This document shows, piece by piece, positions 54,981-62,653 of a stretch of 64,000 nucleotides of DNA (position 1 is the first letter of the stretch; each line of letters opens with the position of its first letter). The translations under genes and the position numbers were made by a program. The DNA is from Simiduia sp. 21SJ11W-1 (GTDB lineage Bacteria; Pseudomonadota; Gammaproteobacteria; Pseudomonadales; Cellvibrionaceae): assembly GCF_024138675.1 (NCBI RefSeq), contig NZ_CP090959.1, positions 3,334,501 through 3,398,500 of the forward strand, in the 5' to 3' direction. The notes under the pieces are model-generated. The model saw nothing but the letters and a program-made list of their open reading frames with translations, made no database searches and was not told the origin of the DNA.

Positions 54981-56086
54981 AGACTGCGCTCGCCATTTAA
55001 ATAGCAGCGCTCGTAGCGCGCCCCCAAGCTGGTGAGCACCTCATACCCGATGGACCCCATGGCGCGCGCCATGGCATCTACATCAAGCTCGGCATTCAAC
55101 ACCTCTATAGCGGCCTCACCTACGGGTGGCAACGCGGGCACATCGCTGACATCAAACACCAGCGTATCCATCGCCACGCGCCCCACCAGCGGCACGCGGC
55201 AGCCGGCCAGCATACCCTGCCCACGGCTGCTCAAACTTCTGTGCAGGCCATCGGCATAACCGCCGGCCACCACCGCCAACTGCCGCCCTTTCTGAACCCG
55301 GGCCGTTGCGCTGTAACCCACCGACACATCGGCACCCAGCGTGCGATATTGCAGCACCGGCAGCGCCAGACGCACCACCGGCTCCTGCGGGTTGGGCTGG
55401 CCGGGCGTTGGGTTGACACCGTAAAGCGCAGCCCCCGGGCGCACACATTGCTGGTGCCACGCAGGCCCCAAAAAAATACCCGCCGAGTTGCTGAGGCTCG
55501 CCAGCGCCTGCGGCCACACCTTGCGCGCCGCACTTAAGCCCCGCTCAAACGCCTGCAGCTGGGCCAGATTCTGTGGATGCTCTGGCTCGTCGGCAGAGGC
55601 CAAATGGCTCATGAAAATTTGCACCGGCAAGTTACGCGCCGCAGGCGAACCAAGAAACGCCAGCAACTCCTGCTCATCCAACCCCAAGCGGGTCATGCCG
55701 GTGTTGAGTTTCAGCGCGCAAGGTGCGGGCTCGGCGCCACATGCTGCCAACCAGCGCTCTATGGCCTCCATTGAGAACAGGCTCGGCCACAGGCGCGCAG
55801 CCACAAAGCGCGGTTCGGCACCGGGGCGCACACCACCCAGCACCACAACATCCGGCACATCGCCAAGGCAGCCTCTAAGCGCCTCACCTTCGGCCAGGGT
55901 GGCCACAAAAAACAACTCACAACCGGCCGCACGCAGCGCGCGAGCCACCGGCTCAACACCCAAGCCGTAAGCGTTGGCCTTCACTACCGCCGCGCAGCGA
56001 GCGGGCGCCACTCGATCACGCAAGCGTGTCCAATTTCGCACAATGGCCTGTACATCTATGGTCAAAAGACCGTCTGGCTGACTCAT
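54977..56086 (-). CDS. alr: alanine racemase
   Basis: PLP enzyme making D-Ala for peptidoglycan, 369 aa. The Schiff-base Lys is K36 in VVKANAYGLG; the second-base Tyr lies in SVGYSATARVQKG, and GYADG and GRVAMDTLVFDVS follow. Start with AAGGAG 5 nt upstream. It could be dadX-like catabolic, but the biosynthetic neighbours favour alr. Confidence 0.94.
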   Translation of the reverse strand: MSQPDGLLTIDVQAIVRNWTRLRDRVAPARCAAVVKANAYGLGVEPVARALRAAGCELFFVATLAEGEALRGCLGDVPDVVVLGGVRPGAEPRFVAARLWPSLFSMEAIERWLAACGAEPAPCALKLNTGMTRLGLDEQELLAFLGSPAARNLPVQIFMSHLASADEPEHPQNLAQLQAFERGLSAARKVWPQALASLSNSAGIFLGPAWHQQCVRPGAALYGVNPTPGQPNPQEPVVRLALPVLQYRTLGADVSVGYSATARVQKGRQLAVVAGGYADGLHRSLSSRGQGMLAGCRVPLVGRVAMDTLVFDVSDVPALPPVGEAAIEVLNAELDVDAMARAMGSIGYEVLTSLGARYERCYLNGERSL

Positions 56087-56273
56087 ACCCTCTCCTTACA
56101 AGCCGCCAAGTTTACGCACTCGGCCCCCAAGACGATAGTCACCGGCCCCCGGGTGGGGTAGGCACACACCTATAGTAGAAGCACCACTGAGAATGAAAGC
56201 GTATAAACACGGCACCACGCCCGCCGCCAAGGCACACTAAAATGAGTAGGCCAACGCGCTTACAGGCCCCACC

Positions 56274-56774
56274 ATGCAAAATCACCGCAAACTCGGCGAG
56301 CTTCTGCTCGACCGCAAACTGATTACACAGCAACAGCTGGCCGACGCCATAAGCGAGCAGCAACGGCATGCCAAGCCACTGGGGGAGATTCTACTGGAGC
56401 GCAAAATCATCAGCGCCCGCCAACTCTCGCGCACACTGAAATGGCAAGCGCTCTTGCGCGCCGCCATGCTGGTAAGCAGTTTCGGCCTTGCAGCAAGCCC
56501 CTGCCAAGCCTCGGAGGCCCAACGCATTACCCAACAATTGGTGGGAGATTTAGGCAGCGCAGCCCAGCTGCGCGCCCGCAACGATCGCCCACAACAGGCT
56601 GGCAACACAGAGCCCGAATGGCTTCGCAACCTGCGCGCAGGCCCTACAGCCCCCATCGTCACCCTGCTTTCGGGGCGTTACGCAGGCGGCGTGAAAACCA
56701 GCATGAAAGGCTTGCGCTACAAAGCCGACTGGTCTGACAGCAGTGTAAAGCTTGAGCTGCGCTACCAGTTTTAG
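56274..56774 (+). CDS. small stand-alone MshEN/GspE-N-like protein with membrane segment
   Basis: 166 aa. Residues 6-55 are two tandem copies of the MshEN motif (KLGELLLDRKLITQQQLADAI; PLGEILLERKIISARQLSRTL), the c-di-GMP-binding fold at the N-terminus of MshE and GspE ATPases. There is no ATPase after it. A hydrophobic segment (LLRAAMLVSSFGLAASPCQA) follows, then a disordered part and a C-terminus rich in alternating residues ending in YQF. The function is unknown; a c-di-GMP-responsive envelope role is inference. It ends at a terminator. Confidence 0.75.
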   Translation: MQNHRKLGELLLDRKLITQQQLADAISEQQRHAKPLGEILLERKIISARQLSRTLKWQALLRAAMLVSSFGLAASPCQASEAQRITQQLVGDLGSAAQLRARNDRPQQAGNTEPEWLRNLRAGPTAPIVTLLSGRYAGGVKTSMKGLRYKADWSDSSVKLELRYQF

Positions 56775-56800
56775 CCAAAAGCGTAAGCACAACGAAAAAA

Positions 56801-56826
56801 GGCCTGCAGTTACCTGCAGGCCTTTT
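56801..56826 (+). terminator. terminator after the MshEN-like gene
   Basis: Stem GGCCTGCAG/CTGCAGGCC with a 4-nt loop and TTTT; six A precede it, so it may serve both strands. Confidence 0.85.
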
Positions 56827-56832
56827 CGAATA

Positions 56833-56877
56833 TGGTAGCTAGAGGCGGACTTGAACCGCCGACCCCAGCATTATGAG
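56833..56877 (-). pseudogene. 3' fragment of a CAT-anticodon tRNA (Met or Ile2), attL
   Basis: From anticodon loop CTCATAA to the encoded CCA, with T-arm GGCGG-TTCAAGT-CCGCC and acceptor strand TCTAGCT. The 5' half is missing: the sequence next to the loop does not pair with the TGCTG stem arm. This is the usual attachment core (45 bp) of a tRNA-targeting integrase. Confidence 0.88.
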
Positions 56878-56996
56878 TTTGCTCCTGGCGGTTTTCCGTA
56901 ATTCTCCCATCTTCACTAAAAGTCTATTTTCTGCTTTAATTTCAGCAAGTTATGTACACTCTTCATCACGCTCACTTTTTGAGCTTCACGCCACCC

Positions 56997-57032
56997 GGTG
57001 ACCCATGGGTGACCCAGAGCCGACCCCAGCAT
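56997..57032 (+). repeat. short direct repeats and second copy of the att core before the integrase
   Basis: GGTGACCC occurs at 56997-57004 and 57008-57015, 11 bp apart (one helical turn). It is followed by GCCGACCCCAGCAT (57019-57032), the same 14 bp as in the tRNA fragment (56858-56871), ending 3 bp before the integrase ATG. These may be arm-type sites for integrase or a directionality factor. Confidence 0.6.
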
Positions 57033-57035
57033 CCT

Positions 57036-58304
57036 ATGACAGACAAAAAAATTCGCTTCACTAAGCAGGTCCTTGAGAACCTAACCTCTCCAGAAAAGGG
57101 ACGTGTTGATTACTACGATACCGGGGTTACGGGATTGCAAATTCGTATATCCAGTAGCGGTCGGAAAACTTTCGCCTTAAGGAAAAAGGTCAATGGCAGA
57201 GCCGTCAGGGTCACGCTCGGTGACTTTCCGGCCATGACCATTGACCAGGCCCGAAGGCTTTGCGCTCACGAAGTGGTTGGGATGTTTGAAGGTATCAACC
57301 CCAATGTAGCCAAGCGCGCTGAACGCGTTAAAGGCGTCACCCTGTCAGAGTGCTTGGATGATTACCTCAGCACCCGCGCAGGCCTGGCTGACAACACGGC
57401 CAAAACCTATCGACAGTCTGTAGAGAAGCATCTAGCAGACTGGCTAAACCGCCCACTGAAAGACATCACACGAGATATGGTATCTCAGCGCCATAAGCGC
57501 ATTGCACAACAATGGCCGGTAGCGGCAAACAACGTCATGCGGCACCTGCGAGCGCTGTTCAATTTTGCGGCTGGTCAATATGAGGACGTGGCGGGCCAAG
57601 CAATCTTCACTGACAACCCCATTAAGCGCATATCCCACAACCGGCAGTGGACACCTGAGAAGCGCCGACAAAGGATTATTAAAACTGGCGAATTGCCTGG
57701 CTGGTTTCAGGGAGTGCAGGAGCTAAGACAGGAAGTGTTGGGGGATATGAACGAACCCGCCTATGTTGTGGCGGACTACTTAGAGTTCATATTACTGACT
57801 GGTCTACGCCGTGACGACGCCCTCTGCCTGCGCTGGGACCAAATTGAACTGGATACAGCAACTATGCACCCGGTGATCCATAAAAAGCAAAAGGAGGTGA
57901 TTCCTCTCCCCCTTTCACACTACACGCTTGAACTGCTAAAGCGCCGACACCAGCAAAAGGTCAACGAATACGTCTTTCCCGGGCGCTATGGCATTGGTCG
58001 ATTTGACGACCCCAAGAAAGCCATCGCAAAGGTAGTAGAGGCCACAGGGATACAGTTTAGCTCTCATGACCTACGGCGGACCTTCATCACAGTCGCCGGC
58101 AGCCTGGACCTCTCCGGCTACGTAGTGAAAAGGCTGTGCACACACTCGATCAGCGGAGATGTCACAGGCGGTTATATCATTTTTGATGCTGAACGGCTGC
58201 GTGAGCCTGCGCAGCGCGTTGAAGACGCCATTTTGAAACGGGCATGCATCCAAGAAACTGGCGCGATTATCAAATTACCTATCATGCATCATCAGGATGC
58301 ATGA
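57036..58304 (+). CDS. P4-family tyrosine integrase (DUF4102 N-terminus)
   Basis: 422 aa from ATG 57036; the frame extends to 56952, but the DUF4102 arm-binding domain begins MTDKKIRFTKQVLENL. The SAM-like core-binding domain (VTLSECLDDYLSTRAG...) follows. The catalytic domain has the first Arg in TGLRRDDALCLRW, the HxxR pair SHDLRRTF, a third-box His in CTHSISG and the nucleophile Tyr in TGGYIIFD. All expected residues are present, although the usual LGH is CTH here. Integrases of this family use the tRNA 3' end as attachment site, matching the fragment 160 bp upstream. Confidence 0.93.
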   Translation: MTDKKIRFTKQVLENLTSPEKGRVDYYDTGVTGLQIRISSSGRKTFALRKKVNGRAVRVTLGDFPAMTIDQARRLCAHEVVGMFEGINPNVAKRAERVKGVTLSECLDDYLSTRAGLADNTAKTYRQSVEKHLADWLNRPLKDITRDMVSQRHKRIAQQWPVAANNVMRHLRALFNFAAGQYEDVAGQAIFTDNPIKRISHNRQWTPEKRRQRIIKTGELPGWFQGVQELRQEVLGDMNEPAYVVADYLEFILLTGLRRDDALCLRWDQIELDTATMHPVIHKKQKEVIPLPLSHYTLELLKRRHQQKVNEYVFPGRYGIGRFDDPKKAIAKVVEATGIQFSSHDLRRTFITVAGSLDLSGYVVKRLCTHSISGDVTGGYIIFDAERLREPAQRVEDAILKRACIQETGAIIKLPIMHHQDA

Positions 58305-58340
58305 TCAAACACCACACTAATTTTCACTACAAGAACGTAT

Positions 58341-59171
58341 ATGACCAGGAAATTTAGAGACCCACGTAAATTCTATTCCCTCGCAGAAGCCGCAATACTA
58401 CTTACAGAGAAGCTAGAGATGGAATACACCGTAAAAATAGTTGCACAGCTTTGCAATGAGGAAGAAATTCCTATCTATTGGTATTTCACCAGCCCACAGT
58501 GGGCGGAAACTGTCAAATTACATCAAATACCTACACCCACTGAAACCGGGAACAATCAAGGTGTAAAGCAGTTTTTAGAAATCCAAAATATCTATGGTGA
58601 CGTTAGCAATAACCCTGATACGCAGTTAGAGGGCTATAAATATCAGATAGCACTTAAATACAGCCAACGATTTAGGGAGTACTTGGCCTATTTGGCCACA
58701 GGTATTCCTGCAAAGGATGCAATTGATGGAATGATAGTCAAGGATGATCAGGGGAGCTTGTATAGGCCTGTAATACAACACTGCCAAAGAGATGGAGACC
58801 ACTGGATTCCAGCAGGTTTTGTAGATGCTGAAGAGCGCTTCGTTATTCGAGCTGAAGATCTAGATGATTTTGTACAAAAAGCGCTCAAGGAACAACCTTC
58901 TGATATAACGAACGACAGTCCAACTTTATTAGCTCATCCAGTCAGCGATACAGCACACGCTTACTATGCTCCCGATCTACATATAGCTCTTAATCTGTGG
59001 GACAGCTGCTACAGGCAAGGCACAGCGGATCTCAGCCTAACGCATACAAAAATTGCCCAAATGTGGTTAAAAAACAACCATCCCAATCTGTCCGAAACCA
59101 CCACTAAGCGCATTACTCTCATCACCACACCAGCCCAAAGAAAAAATGATGGTAGGTTCAAAGAGAAATAG
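58341..59171 (+). CDS. unknown element protein (276 aa)
   Basis: Not recognised. Mostly helical, soluble, no signal peptide or membrane segment. The N-terminus (FYSLAEAAILLTEKLEMEYTVKIVAQLCNEEEIPIYWYF) looks like an adaptor seen in integrative elements next to integrases. The C-terminus has YYAPDLHIALNLWDSCY and a basic helical end (IAQMWLKNNHPNLSETTTKRI). The stop codon lies inside the first CGGTGATACC repeat. A regulatory role is possible. Confidence 0.7.
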   Translation: MTRKFRDPRKFYSLAEAAILLTEKLEMEYTVKIVAQLCNEEEIPIYWYFTSPQWAETVKLHQIPTPTETGNNQGVKQFLEIQNIYGDVSNNPDTQLEGYKYQIALKYSQRFREYLAYLATGIPAKDAIDGMIVKDDQGSLYRPVIQHCQRDGDHWIPAGFVDAEERFVIRAEDLDDFVQKALKEQPSDITNDSPTLLAHPVSDTAHAYYAPDLHIALNLWDSCYRQGTADLSLTHTKIAQMWLKNNHPNLSETTTKRITLITTPAQRKNDGRFKEK

Positions 59172-59276
59172 CGGTGATACCTAAAATATTTTTTCCCTTC
59201 AAAACCGGGCTGCAGCCCTCGTAAATCAACGGTGACACCGTAGCGGTGATACCTACTTCGTTAGGTATCACCGCTA
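59169..59276. repeat. block of CGGTGAYACC repeats with a 15-bp hairpin
   Basis: TAGCGGTGATACCTA occurs at 59169-59183 and 59241-59255, and its exact reverse complement at 59262-59276 (6-nt loop). A related palindrome ACGGTGACACCGT lies at 59229-59241. There are four CGGTGAYACC cores in 108 bp, directly before the AlpA-like gene. It could be an operator, an excisionase site or origin iterons. Confidence 0.8.
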
Positions 59277-59335
59277 GACAGACACCGCACTTCATTCCGT
59301 ATCTTTGTGGCTCCCAATGACTCAAGGAGCCTCGC

Positions 59336-59533
59336 ATGGCTACATCGCAACACCCGCAACTACAAACCACAGATCAGGCGGCGCACTTCGTTCAGATCGG
59401 TCCGCGCACCATGGAAAACTGGCGCTGCCAAGGCCGAGGACCACGCTACGTGAAAGTCGGCCGCTATGTGCGATATAGAACGAGTGACCTGCTCGAATGG
59501 TTAGAAAGGCGAACTACAGGAGGCGATCTATGA
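59336..59533 (+). CDS. AlpA/excisionase-like helix-turn-helix protein
   Basis: 65 aa. MerR-like HTH_17 fold: TTDQAAHFVQIGPRTMENWRCQGRGPRYVKVGRYVRYRTSDLLEWLE, with the recognition helix followed by a wing. AAGGAG lies 6 nt before the start. Such proteins act as excisionase or regulator in P4-like elements. Its stop overlaps the next start (ATGA), so the replication genes are coupled to it. Confidence 0.85.
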   Translation: MATSQHPQLQTTDQAAHFVQIGPRTMENWRCQGRGPRYVKVGRYVRYRTSDLLEWLERRTTGGDL

Positions 59534-60048
59534 ACACCTCGCCCAATCGATCGAAAAACAACCAAAAAGCGATTTTTTCAATAACCTTTAGCCAAGAGGA
59601 AAATAACATGGTGCATTTAGAAGTAACCATTTACAAACCAAAGCCGGCCCATCGTAACACCAAAGCCGTTGATCACCGCCAAGCGACTTGCCCCAAGCCA
59701 ACCATCGACCTTAGCTTGGCAAAGCCACCAATAATATTTCGTGTGCTTGATCACTTGCTAAAACATCAGATCTTGGTTGATAGCGAAATGGAAAGACTAT
59801 TTCAAAACAAGAACATCCGTCACGCCTTAAATAGACTGATTGGTCGCCATGGCTTAAACATTGCAAAACTTTGGACGCCACACTTTATTGATGCATCAAC
59901 CAAAAAATGCGGAATACTCATCTATCGCCTCGAGTACGGGTCATATGATCGGGCAAGAATGGTTCACGATCATATGAAACACCGCTACTTGGATTACATT
60001 TTTCGCCGGGTTAACGACCAGATGGGAGTAAATCCAACATGCCACTAG
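59530..60048 (+). CDS. unknown element protein, winged-helix-like core
   Basis: 172 aa from ATG 59530, chosen because a perfect AGGAGG lies 6 nt upstream and the start overlaps the previous stop. The core (PPIIFRVLDHLLKHQILVDSEMERLFQNKNIRHALNRLIGRHG) looks like a small helical DNA-binding domain. It lies between AlpA and primase genes, so a role in replication control is possible. No family recognised. Confidence 0.7.
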   Translation: MNTSPNRSKNNQKAIFSITFSQEENNMVHLEVTIYKPKPAHRNTKAVDHRQATCPKPTIDLSLAKPPIIFRVLDHLLKHQILVDSEMERLFQNKNIRHALNRLIGRHGLNIAKLWTPHFIDASTKKCGILIYRLEYGSYDRARMVHDHMKHRYLDYIFRRVNDQMGVNPTCH

Positions 60049-60440
60049 TAGGCATACTAAACCTACTTAAAAAGGTGCGCCCCTCGGGGCGCAATCGATG
60101 GATGGCCTGCTGCCCAGCCCATGAAGATAACTCACCAAGTTTGTCCATAGCAGTAGGTGGAAACGAAAAAATACTGCTTCATTGTTTTGCGGGATGTCAA
60201 CTTGCAGACATAACTGAAGCAATTGGACTTTCAGTCAGTGACCTTTTCCCCAAAATCACTAACGATCTTGAGTTTAGCAACCGGTTCAAGCATGCCTCGA
60301 ATTTGGCCAATCAGGCTGAGCTCGATGCACTGACATTAATAATCGCCAAAAACGAACTCATGGCCGGTAGAGCACTTAGCGCCGAAGACCAAAAAACTGT
60401 GACGCAGGCCATCGATAGACTAGGGAATGCAATTTTATGA
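60039..60440 (+). CDS. CHC2 zinc-finger primase-like protein, no TOPRIM
   Basis: 133 aa. The zinc site is C-x-x-H (CPAH of CCPAHEDNSPSLSI) and C-x-x-C (CFAGC), as in DnaG/P4-alpha N-termini. The catalytic TOPRIM domain is absent; the chain ends in helices. It overlaps the previous gene by 10 nt and the next by 4 (ATGA). It likely works with the DUF3987 protein as a split primase/helicase. Confidence 0.8.
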   Translation: MPLVGILNLLKKVRPSGRNRWMACCPAHEDNSPSLSIAVGGNEKILLHCFAGCQLADITEAIGLSVSDLFPKITNDLEFSNRFKHASNLANQAELDALTLIIAKNELMAGRALSAEDQKTVTQAIDRLGNAIL

Positions 60441-62071
60441 ACCCCATTCCAGCAAATGAACTCGAAAGAATAGTAACTGGGCTAAATATCAGCGCGGCGA
60501 GCGCAAAAAAAGCTGCTTACATAAACGCACTGGATCGATCTGAAACCAATATTAGCGGCTCGATTCCGGAAACTGATCCCTTGCGACCATGGCCGAGGCC
60601 AAAACCGCTGGTTTCAAAGCTTACTGCAGAACCCTACCCCATCAATGCGTTACCTAAAATTATCCGCGATGCGGTTGAAGAAGTGTCCAACTTTGTAAAG
60701 GCACCCAATGCGCTCGTTGCTGGATCGGCACTATCGGCAATATCCCTTGCCGGTCAATCAATCGCCGAAGTTAAACGTGCAGAGCGGCTTGAAGGGCCCA
60801 CCAGCCTGTATCTTTTAACCATTGCAGATTCTGGAGAGCGGAAATCTACATGCGATGGGTTCTTCACCCAGGCTATCCGAAACTATGAACGGCAGCAGAC
60901 CGAAGCGGTTAAGCCCCAGCAAAAGCACTACCAAGCGTCCATCGATGCCTGGGAAGCTAAGCACGCCGGTATTAAGGAGAAAATTAGACAACAGGCTAAA
61001 AACGACAAACCCACTGATGACCTGTCTGCCAAGCTATTAGATCTGGAAACACAAAAGCCGACCCCGCCTCTACAACCCAGGCTTTTATATGCAGACGCAA
61101 CGCCCGAAGCATTAGCCCACAACCTAGCCAACGGCTGGCCCTCTGGTGGAGTTTTTTCGGCCGAGGCGGGCGCTGTATTTGGCTCGCACGGCATGAGCAA
61201 AGATTCTGCCATGCGCAATTTGGCACTTTTAAACGTACTTTGGGACGGCGGAGCGCTGCAAATTGACCGTCGAACCGGCGACTCATACAGAATCGATAAA
61301 GCCTGGTTAACGGTGGCTCTCCAGGTTCAAGAATCCACCCTTCGCAGTTTTTTTGACAGGACAGGGGACCTAGCGCGCGGCACCGGATTTCTCGCACGAT
61401 TTCTAATCGCCTGGCCTGAGTCCACTCAAGGCAAACGTCAGTTCTCGGAAGCCCCAAAAGAATGGCCTGCGCTAGATAGATTCAATGACCGCATAATCGA
61501 ACTACTGGGACAAGTTAGAAATTCCATTGAAGATCAGCCTGAGGCGCCGGATATACTCACCTTATCGCCAGAAGCAAAAGCAGCCTGGGTAGACTATTAC
61601 AACTCTGTGGAAGGTCAGCTCATGTCTGGCGGACAGCTCTACGATATACGTGATGTTGCCAGCAAGTCTGCCGATAACGTTGCAAGACTTGCGGCACTCT
61701 TTCATCTATTTGAACAAGGAATAGGCCCTATAGGAAAGCGGGCAGTAGAAAGCGCAATACCCATCGCCACATGGCATCTCAATGAGTCACGGCGGTTCTT
61801 CAGTGAAATTTCACTATCGGCAGAACTAACCCGGGCATGCAAGTTAGATTGCTGGCTTATAGACTATTTTGGATCTCAGCACACTGCAGAGATTTCAGCA
61901 CGTGAGGCACAACGCCACGGCCCAGCATCCACAAGAACAAAGGAAGGATTGCTACAAGCGCTCGCCGTTCTCGAGGACCTAGACAGGGTAAGAGTGCTCA
62001 GCAATGGCCGGAAAAAAGCGATAACGATCAATCCTGCATTACTACCCACAAGGCGCGAGGCGGGACACTAA
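60437..62071 (+). CDS. DUF3987 (YfjI-family) ATPase/helicase-like protein
   Basis: 544 aa. A DUF3987 body with the P-loop-like ADSGERKS near residue 130, GGVFSAEAGAVFGSHGM, TVALQVQESTLRSFFDRTGDLARGTGFLARFLIAWP and a C-terminal winged-helix-like end (SAREAQRHGPASTRTKEGLLQALAVLEDL). These proteins replace the helicase half of P4-alpha in many integrative elements. It is the last gene of the replication unit. Confidence 0.88.
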   Translation: MNPIPANELERIVTGLNISAASAKKAAYINALDRSETNISGSIPETDPLRPWPRPKPLVSKLTAEPYPINALPKIIRDAVEEVSNFVKAPNALVAGSALSAISLAGQSIAEVKRAERLEGPTSLYLLTIADSGERKSTCDGFFTQAIRNYERQQTEAVKPQQKHYQASIDAWEAKHAGIKEKIRQQAKNDKPTDDLSAKLLDLETQKPTPPLQPRLLYADATPEALAHNLANGWPSGGVFSAEAGAVFGSHGMSKDSAMRNLALLNVLWDGGALQIDRRTGDSYRIDKAWLTVALQVQESTLRSFFDRTGDLARGTGFLARFLIAWPESTQGKRQFSEAPKEWPALDRFNDRIIELLGQVRNSIEDQPEAPDILTLSPEAKAAWVDYYNSVEGQLMSGGQLYDIRDVASKSADNVARLAALFHLFEQGIGPIGKRAVESAIPIATWHLNESRRFFSEISLSAELTRACKLDCWLIDYFGSQHTAEISAREAQRHGPASTRTKEGLLQALAVLEDLDRVRVLSNGRKKAITINPALLPTRREAGH

Positions 62072-62653
62072 CTGCCGCACAAAGACATAAGCGTGTGCCA
62101 TTGACAGTTGTGATTACTGCGACAATTTGAACAATCAATGTCACAGCTGTCACAACTGTCAATGTCAACCAACTACACAGAAGTGAGATCTACCACCTAC
62201 TCATTACCATCCCTTCCCACAGTACGCGTGCCAAGCCTTTCGTATTCCCCCCAATAGATTCAGGCTACCTGCTGCCAGCGGCGCCAGTATTCACGCCCGA
62301 CTTTTTGAGACAGCCCGATGTGGAACTGAATGAGTGACAAAGATTCGTAAACCCAGCATGATCCTGACTTCTGAGCAAAAAACAACCAGCTAGCCCCGTG
62401 TATCTAAACGCTGGCACTAGAATCGGTACCGCATCCCTAGCCCAATTGGTTAAATGATGATCAGGGTGTATTTGCACGGGTAACCCCTCTATTGCGTGTA
62501 GACTTGTACTTAAGTACGATCAATAAGCGCTAACGGGCTGAAAAATAAGGAAATTTGCCTAGATTGAAATTAGGTGTAATAACTTGCCCGTGGTTCGGTT
62601 AATGCGGCCCCTTCCGTTGTCGCACATAATGATCACTGCCCGGATGCAACAGC
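62072..62653. other. 582-bp non-coding stretch between replication genes and helicase
   Basis: No convincing gene on either strand. It holds an inverted repeat TTGACAGTTGTGA (62101-62113) / TCACAACTGTCAA (62150-62162), four TGTCA copies (62139, 62148, 62157, 62163) and a 12-bp palindrome GTACTTAAGTAC (62506-62517) about 140 bp before the helicase. Short decayed coding-like stretches around 62270-62340 could not be assigned. Confidence 0.6.
62101..62167. repeat. 13-bp inverted repeat with TGTCA array
   Basis: Perfect 13-bp arms with a 36-bp spacer; TGTCA starts are spaced 9, 9 and 6 bp. It lies 30 bp after the DUF3987 stop. A possible initiator or regulator binding site, or a transcript hairpin. 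Confidence 0.7.

Noticed and set aside
59169-59276. CRISPR array
   Set aside because: Only three long copies, one inverted, with unequal spacers and overlap with a stop codon; no cas genes. It fits an operator or iteron block.
62265-62477. 70-codon minus-strand frame in the element
   Set aside because: No ribosome site, no recognisable motif, and composition like decayed sequence.
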